DNA from: Alistipes sp.
Lineage (GTDB): Bacteria > Bacteroidota > Bacteroidia > Bacteroidales > Rikenellaceae
DNA: 10,064 nucleotides
Direction of reading: 5' to 3'
NCBI GenBank assembly: GCA_019422485.1
Contig: JAHZDG010000046.1
Coordinates: 1-10,064, forward strand
Shown piece after piece: positions 6,822 through 10,064 of this stretch. Within the stretch, counting starts at the first letter, position 1. The number at the start of each line of letters is the position of its first letter. Below the pieces are notes generated by a model, which had not been told where the DNA came from, made no database searches, and saw only the letters and a program-made list of their open reading frames with translations. Made by a program: the position numbers and the translations under genes.

Positions 6822-6869
6822 ATGGGGGTATACCAATAAAAATGCAATTATTTTCTCAAATACCCCCAT
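6822..6869. promoter_or_regulatory. Wide-spaced inverted repeat upstream of the glnN promoter
   Basis: ATGGGGGTAT (6822-6831) and ATACCCCCAT (6860-6869) are perfect 10-bp inverted copies separated by 28 AT-rich bases. The left copy continues into the palindrome GGTATACC (6827-6834). G-runs of this kind stand out in an otherwise AT-rich spacer. The right arm ends 29 bases before the -7 element, the position of an activator or repressor site next to the -33 region. I infer an operator responding to nitrogen status. The binding protein is unknown. Confidence 0.5.
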
Positions 6870-6898
6870 AAAAAGTGAATACAATAATGAAAAATACA

Positions 6899-6906
6899 TA
6901 TATTTG
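6899..6906 (+). promoter_or_regulatory. -7 promoter element for glnN
   Basis: TATATTTG matches the Bacteroidetes -7 consensus TAnnTTTG exactly. No clear -33 TTTG is seen at the usual spacing, consistent with an activator-dependent promoter. Transcription would begin near 6912-6915 and give a leader of about 135 bases before ATG 7049. Confidence 0.5.
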
Positions 6907-6975
6907 CATCGTGAAACTCTACAAGAGGATCCATTAGTTTAAGTTTTGGCCGGTTGCGTAGAATAGCGGCGGCGA

Positions 6976-7003
6976 GGCAGAACAAAATTCCTGTTTGGCT
7001 GCC
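6976..7003 (+). other. Possible leader hairpin upstream of glnN
   Basis: GGCAG (6976-6980) can pair with CTGCC (6999-7003) and AACA (6981-6984) with TGTT (6992-6995), with a 3-base bulge between the helices. An alternative pairing joins AGCGGC (6965-6970) with GCCGCT (7001-7006). The two pairings share bases and exclude each other. This may be an ordinary leader structure, as no known riboswitch consensus is recognised. Confidence 0.25.
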
Positions 7004-7048
7004 GCTCTTCTCCAAATCGACACTCAACCTTTTTCTAAATTTTATTTT

Positions 7049-9241
7049 ATGTCCATGCTCAGGTTTAAAATGGTCGAAGACGCCATTCAGCGCAAAGCGC
7101 TTGATGTTCCCGCACCCAAGGAAAGACCTTCGGAGTTTTTCGGGAAATATGTTTTTGATGATGAGAAAATGCGCAAGTATCTGCCGACACAAACCTACAA
7201 GGCGTTGCGTCATACGATGCTTGACGGCACTCCTTTGCAGCGTAGCGTAGCCGACAGCATCGCTGCCGGCATGAAACAATGGGCCATGGACATGGGAGCC
7301 ACCCACTACACCCACTGGTTCCAACCCCTGACCGGAGGAACCGCCGAAAAACACGACGCCTTTGTAGAAAAAGATGGTCGCGGCGGGGTCATTGAAGAGT
7401 TCTCCGGAAAACTGCTGATTCAGCAGGAACCCGACGCCTCGAGCTTCCCCAGCGGCGGGATTCGCAACACCTTCGAAGCCCGTGGCTATTCGGCATGGGA
7501 CCCGACGTCACCGGCCTTTATCGTAGATACCACGCTGTGTATTCCGACGATTTTTATCGCCTATACCGGTGAAGCCCTGGACTACAAAGTACCTCTGTTG
7601 CGTTCGCTCGAAGCCGTGGATCGGGCAGCTACGGAAGTTTGCCGTTATTTCGATCCGAAGGTCAATCGCGTTTTCTCTTATCTCGGTTGGGAACAGGAAT
7701 ATTTCCTGGTGGACGAAGGTCTGTGGGCAGCCCGTCCGGATCTGATGCTGACCGGCCGTACCCTCATGGGGCATGAAAGCGCCAAAAACCAGCAGCTGGA
7801 AGACCACTATTTCGGTGCGATCCCGACCCGCGTCATGGCCTTCATGAAAGACCTGGAATACGAATGCTGGAAACTGGGTATTCCGGTCAAAACCCGTCAT
7901 AATGAAGTGGCCCCGAACCAGTTCGAATTGGCTCCGATTTTCGAGGAAACCAATCTGGCCAACGACCACAACCTGCTGCTGATGTCCATTCTGAAGAAAG
8001 TCTCTCGTCGGCACAGTTTCCGGGTTCTGCTGCACGAAAAACCGTTCAAAGGCATCAACGGATCCGGGAAACACAACAACTGGTCATTGGGAACTGATAC
8101 CGGAGTAAACCTGCTCTCTCCGGGCAAAACGCCGAAAGACAATCTGCAGTTTGTTACCTTCCTGGTGAATGTCATGATGGCGGTTTACAAACACAACGGA
8201 TTGTTGAAAGCCAGCATATCGAGCGCAACCAACGCCCATCGTTTGGGTGCGAATGAAGCACCTCCTGCCATCATTTCGATCTTCCTCGGCAGTCAGATTT
8301 CGGAAGTGCTGGACAAAATCGAACACAGTGGCGGGAACGATACTTTGGTCTTCGGCGACAAATGCGGCCTGAAAATGGAAGGTCTGACCCATATTCCCGA
8401 ACTGTTGATCGACAACACGGACCGCAACCGGACCTCGCCCTTCGCCTTCACCGGCAACCGGTTTGAATTCCGGGCGGTAGGGTCTTCCGAAAACTGCGCC
8501 GGAGCCATGACAGTGCTCAATACGGCAGTCGCCGATCAGCTGCGCACCTTCAAAGCCGACCTGGAAGCTCGTCTGTCCGCCGGAGAAGAGTTCGAAGCGG
8601 CCCTGTTCGCCCTGCTGGGAGAATACATCGCTACCTGCAAAGCCATTCACTTTGACGGAAACGGTTATACCGACGAGTGGAAAGAAGAAGCCAAACGCCG
8701 CGGTTTGGATTGCGTGAATTCGGTACCCGAAATCTTCGACCAGTATTTGGAACCGTCCAACGTCAAGATGTTTGCCCAGACAGGCGTACTGAGTGAAAAA
8801 GAACTGCATGCCCGAGCGGAAGTCAAATGGGAAACCTACACCAAGAAGATTCAGATCGAAGCCCGTGTTCTGGGCGACCTGGCACTGAATCATGTCTTGC
8901 CGGTGGCTTCACGTTACGAAAGCCTGTTACTGGACAAGCTCTTTAAGATCAAGAGTCTGTTTTCCGGAGAAAAGAGCGATCAGCTCTCAGCACAGGACGT
9001 CGCTTTGGTCGAAAAACTCTCCGACCACATGACCAAGATTCGCGAATTGACCGCACAGCTGGTAGAAGCCCGCAAACAGGCCAATGGCATTGCCGACGAA
9101 CGCACCAAAGCCATTGCTTACCATGACACGGTGGCCGCGCTGTTCGACCCGATTCGCTACCACATCGACAAGTTGGAAATGATCGTGGACAACGAAATGT
9201 GGCCTCTGCCCAAATATCGTGAACTGTTGTTTATTCGATAA
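7049..9241 (+). CDS. glnN: Glutamine synthetase type III
   Basis: A 730-residue cytoplasmic enzyme that makes glutamine from glutamate, ammonia and ATP, of the large type III class (GSIII/GlnN) first described in Bacteroides fragilis. The length is typical. Characteristic blocks in order: THYTHWFQPLTGGTAEKHD (85-103), FPSGGIRNTFEARGYSAWDP (133-152), metal-binding GWEQEYF (213-219), RHNEVAPNQFELAP (283-296), KGINGSGKHNNWS (334-346), RLGANEAPPAI (398-408) and FTGNRFEFRAVGSS (467-480). A charged helical C-terminal region (about 590-715) is typical of the class. The frame is open back to an upstream ATG at 6995, but the class normally starts just before an M-x-RF motif, seen here as MSMLRF, so 7049 (or 7055) is chosen. 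It is a single-gene unit with its own promoter and terminator. All key residues appear intact, and no horizontal-transfer sign is seen. Confidence 0.96.
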   Translation: MSMLRFKMVEDAIQRKALDVPAPKERPSEFFGKYVFDDEKMRKYLPTQTYKALRHTMLDGTPLQRSVADSIAAGMKQWAMDMGATHYTHWFQPLTGGTAEKHDAFVEKDGRGGVIEEFSGKLLIQQEPDASSFPSGGIRNTFEARGYSAWDPTSPAFIVDTTLCIPTIFIAYTGEALDYKVPLLRSLEAVDRAATEVCRYFDPKVNRVFSYLGWEQEYFLVDEGLWAARPDLMLTGRTLMGHESAKNQQLEDHYFGAIPTRVMAFMKDLEYECWKLGIPVKTRHNEVAPNQFELAPIFEETNLANDHNLLLMSILKKVSRRHSFRVLLHEKPFKGINGSGKHNNWSLGTDTGVNLLSPGKTPKDNLQFVTFLVNVMMAVYKHNGLLKASISSATNAHRLGANEAPPAIISIFLGSQISEVLDKIEHSGGNDTLVFGDKCGLKMEGLTHIPELLIDNTDRNRTSPFAFTGNRFEFRAVGSSENCAGAMTVLNTAVADQLRTFKADLEARLSAGEEFEAALFALLGEYIATCKAIHFDGNGYTDEWKEEAKRRGLDCVNSVPEIFDQYLEPSNVKMFAQTGVLSEKELHARAEVKWETYTKKIQIEARVLGDLALNHVLPVASRYESLLLDKLFKIKSLFSGEKSDQLSAQDVALVEKLSDHMTKIRELTAQLVEARKQANGIADERTKAIAYHDTVAALFDPIRYHIDKLEMIVDNEMWPLPKYRELLFIR

Positions 9242-9257
9242 ACGAAACTTGAAGCGG

Positions 9258-9291
9258 AACGAGGCGATCTCTACGGGTCGCCTCGTTTTTT
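9258..9291 (+). terminator. Rho-independent terminator after glnN
   Basis: AACGAGGCGA (9258-9267) pairs perfectly with TCGCCTCGTT (9278-9287) around a 10-base loop, followed by a run of T residues (9286-9291). It lies 17 bases after the glnN stop codon. Confidence 0.9.
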
Positions 9292-9509
9292 ATTGCCTCT
9301 GCTCATGAAAGAGAATATTCCGGAACACCCAAGCCAAAAAATCTGTCATTTTAGAATACGACACTTACTATGGCCCGATTTTAGCAAGAGCCTGCTTTCA
9401 GTCATGCGGAACTATCCTCGGCACAGACACTGGCATTCCTCCGAATTTTTCCGAGATTTTTCAGTTGACAAACAACGGTCGACAGGGTAGGGCGCAAAGA
9501 CAAAAAATG

Positions 9510-9517
9510 TATCTTTG
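9510..9517 (+). promoter_or_regulatory. -7 promoter element for the small membrane protein gene
   Basis: TATCTTTG matches the Bacteroidetes -7 consensus exactly, 32 bases before the ATG at 9549. A TTGACA at 9465-9470 is too far upstream (about 40 bases) to be its partner, and no other -33 element is seen. Confidence 0.55.
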
Positions 9518-9548
9518 TTAGTCAGAGCACCATTAAAAGACATTCATC

Positions 9549-9989
9549 ATGCAAGTCAACCAAACAACGCCGAAACCACGCCTGTGGAAACGCATCCGCA
9601 ACATTACGATCCTCGTTCTGGGGGTGGCCTTGGTAGCCTTCGTAGGCATTCGCTACTACTTTCCGTATGGTGAAGGGGTGAAGACCGGGCAACTGAACTT
9701 TGTCGTTTACAAGGGGTTTGTCTTCAAAACCTATGAAGGCAAACTGATTCAATCCGGTTTTTGGTCGAACGCATCGGGAGGTATTCAGTCCAATGAATTT
9801 GTCTTTTCGGTTGCTGATCCGACCGTGGCCAAAGAGCTGATGAGTGTGGGCGGACAAGTGGTCGAACTGCACTACAAAGAGTACCTGGGGGCCTTGCCCT
9901 GGCGTGGATACTCCAAATATATCGTCGACGAAATCATCAGCATCAAACCGGCAGATGCCGCCCTGCCGTCAACGGTTATCAAACCCTAA
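9549..9989 (+). CDS. Conserved single-pass membrane protein of unknown function
   Basis: 146 residues. A basic N-terminus (RLWKRIR at 11-17) precedes one hydrophobic segment (about 19-34), predicting an inner-membrane anchor with the rest probably outside the cytoplasm. The soluble part contains VYKGFVFKTYEGKLIQSGF (53-71), a SNEFVFSV strand (81-88), a VELHYKEYLGALPWRG block (105-120) and SKYIVDEIIS. I recall the same blocks in Bacteroidetes proteins of similar length, some of which carry the doubtful name 6-phosphogluconate dehydrogenase. No dehydrogenase motif is visible, so that name should not be used. No signal-peptidase or lipobox site is apparent. It has its own -7 element, and the downstream context is cut by the window end. 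Being a real gene is well supported, but the function is unknown. Confidence 0.82.
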   Translation: MQVNQTTPKPRLWKRIRNITILVLGVALVAFVGIRYYFPYGEGVKTGQLNFVVYKGFVFKTYEGKLIQSGFWSNASGGIQSNEFVFSVADPTVAKELMSVGGQVVELHYKEYLGALPWRGYSKYIVDEIISIKPADAALPSTVIKP

Positions 9990-10064
9990 ACCCTCCTCTT
10001 GAGACAGACTGAAAGCCCCGAGCTTTATCGTCTGGTCGATGCCTACTGAGGAAAACGATAGGGA

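Larger units (their letters stand above)
6701..7048. other. Intergenic region between the methyltransferase gene and glnN
   Basis: These 348 bases hold no convincing gene. In order they contain a small hairpin (ACCGGA 6704-6709 with TCCGGT 6715-6720), a strong terminator (6727-6758), AT-rich DNA, a wide-spaced inverted repeat (6822-6869), a consensus -7 element (6899-6906), and a glnN leader of about 135 bases with a possible hairpin (6976-7003). Confidence 0.7.
9242..9548. other. Intergenic region between glnN and the small membrane protein gene
   Basis: These 307 bases contain the glnN terminator (9258-9291) and a consensus -7 element (9510-9517). The stretch between them holds only a 65-codon open frame (9293-9490) with no recognisable features, and a tandem near-repeat CCGAATTTTT / CCGAGATTTTT around 9440-9461. 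I see no RNA gene or mobile element. Confidence 0.65.

Noticed and set aside
6995..7048. Upstream start adding 18 residues to glutamine synthetase
   Set aside because: Type III enzymes normally begin just before the M-x-RF motif, which is met by ATG 7049. The extension is unlike family N-termini.
9293..9490. 65-codon open frame between glnN and the small membrane protein
   Set aside because: It begins immediately after the glnN terminator T-run, has no promoter, no hydrophobic or domain pattern, and a composition like random intergenic DNA.
9999..10049. Short open frame (16 codons) at the window end
   Set aside because: Too short, starts with TTG, and has no supporting motif or signal.

Overview
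The window looks like a chromosomal segment of a Bacteroidales bacterium with moderate GC content. The evidence is a type III glutamine synthetase, several TAnnTTTG-type -7 promoter elements, genes without clear Shine-Dalgarno sequences, and a regulator of the GntR-DNA-binding/LacI-effector type common in gut Bacteroidetes. The exact genus cannot be told from the sequence (a Rikenellaceae-like member is only a guess). All recognised genes lie on the + strand.

Layout: (1) 1-559, the C-terminal effector domain of a sugar-type transcriptional regulator, cut by the window edge. (2) 741-4234, a tight cluster of an aldo/keto reductase, a uroporphyrinogen-decarboxylase-superfamily protein (a methyltransferase-like family, not HemE) and an ACS-family MFS transporter of the hexuronate type. 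It starts at a promoter overlaid by 10-bp repeats and ends at a strong terminator (4265-4293). (3) 4374-6700, a second unit: a stand-alone corrinoid (B12-binding) protein, a MetH-activation-domain-like protein whose reading frame is broken, and an MtaA/MtbA-type methyltransferase with its full His-x-Cys...Cys zinc site. It ends at a second strong terminator (6727-6758). (4) 7049-9241, type III glutamine synthetase (glnN), preceded by a wide-spaced 10-bp inverted repeat and a -7 element and followed by a terminator. (5) 9549-9989, a small conserved single-pass membrane protein of unknown function. The last 75 bases hold no gene I can support.

How the genes may work together: units 2 and 3 contain most parts of a corrinoid-dependent methyl-transfer system: two URO-D-fold methyltransferases, a corrinoid carrier and a reactivation-type protein. 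They sit beside a sugar-acid-type transporter, an oxidoreductase and a sugar-type regulator. My inference is that the locus imports a methylated (for example O-methyl) sugar or sugar acid, removes the methyl group onto the corrinoid protein and passes it to an acceptor that is not encoded here. The substrate, the acceptor and the donor/acceptor roles of the two methyltransferases are not shown by the sequence. The most concrete anomaly is the apparent out-of-frame deletion of about 16 codons in the activation-domain gene near 5514.
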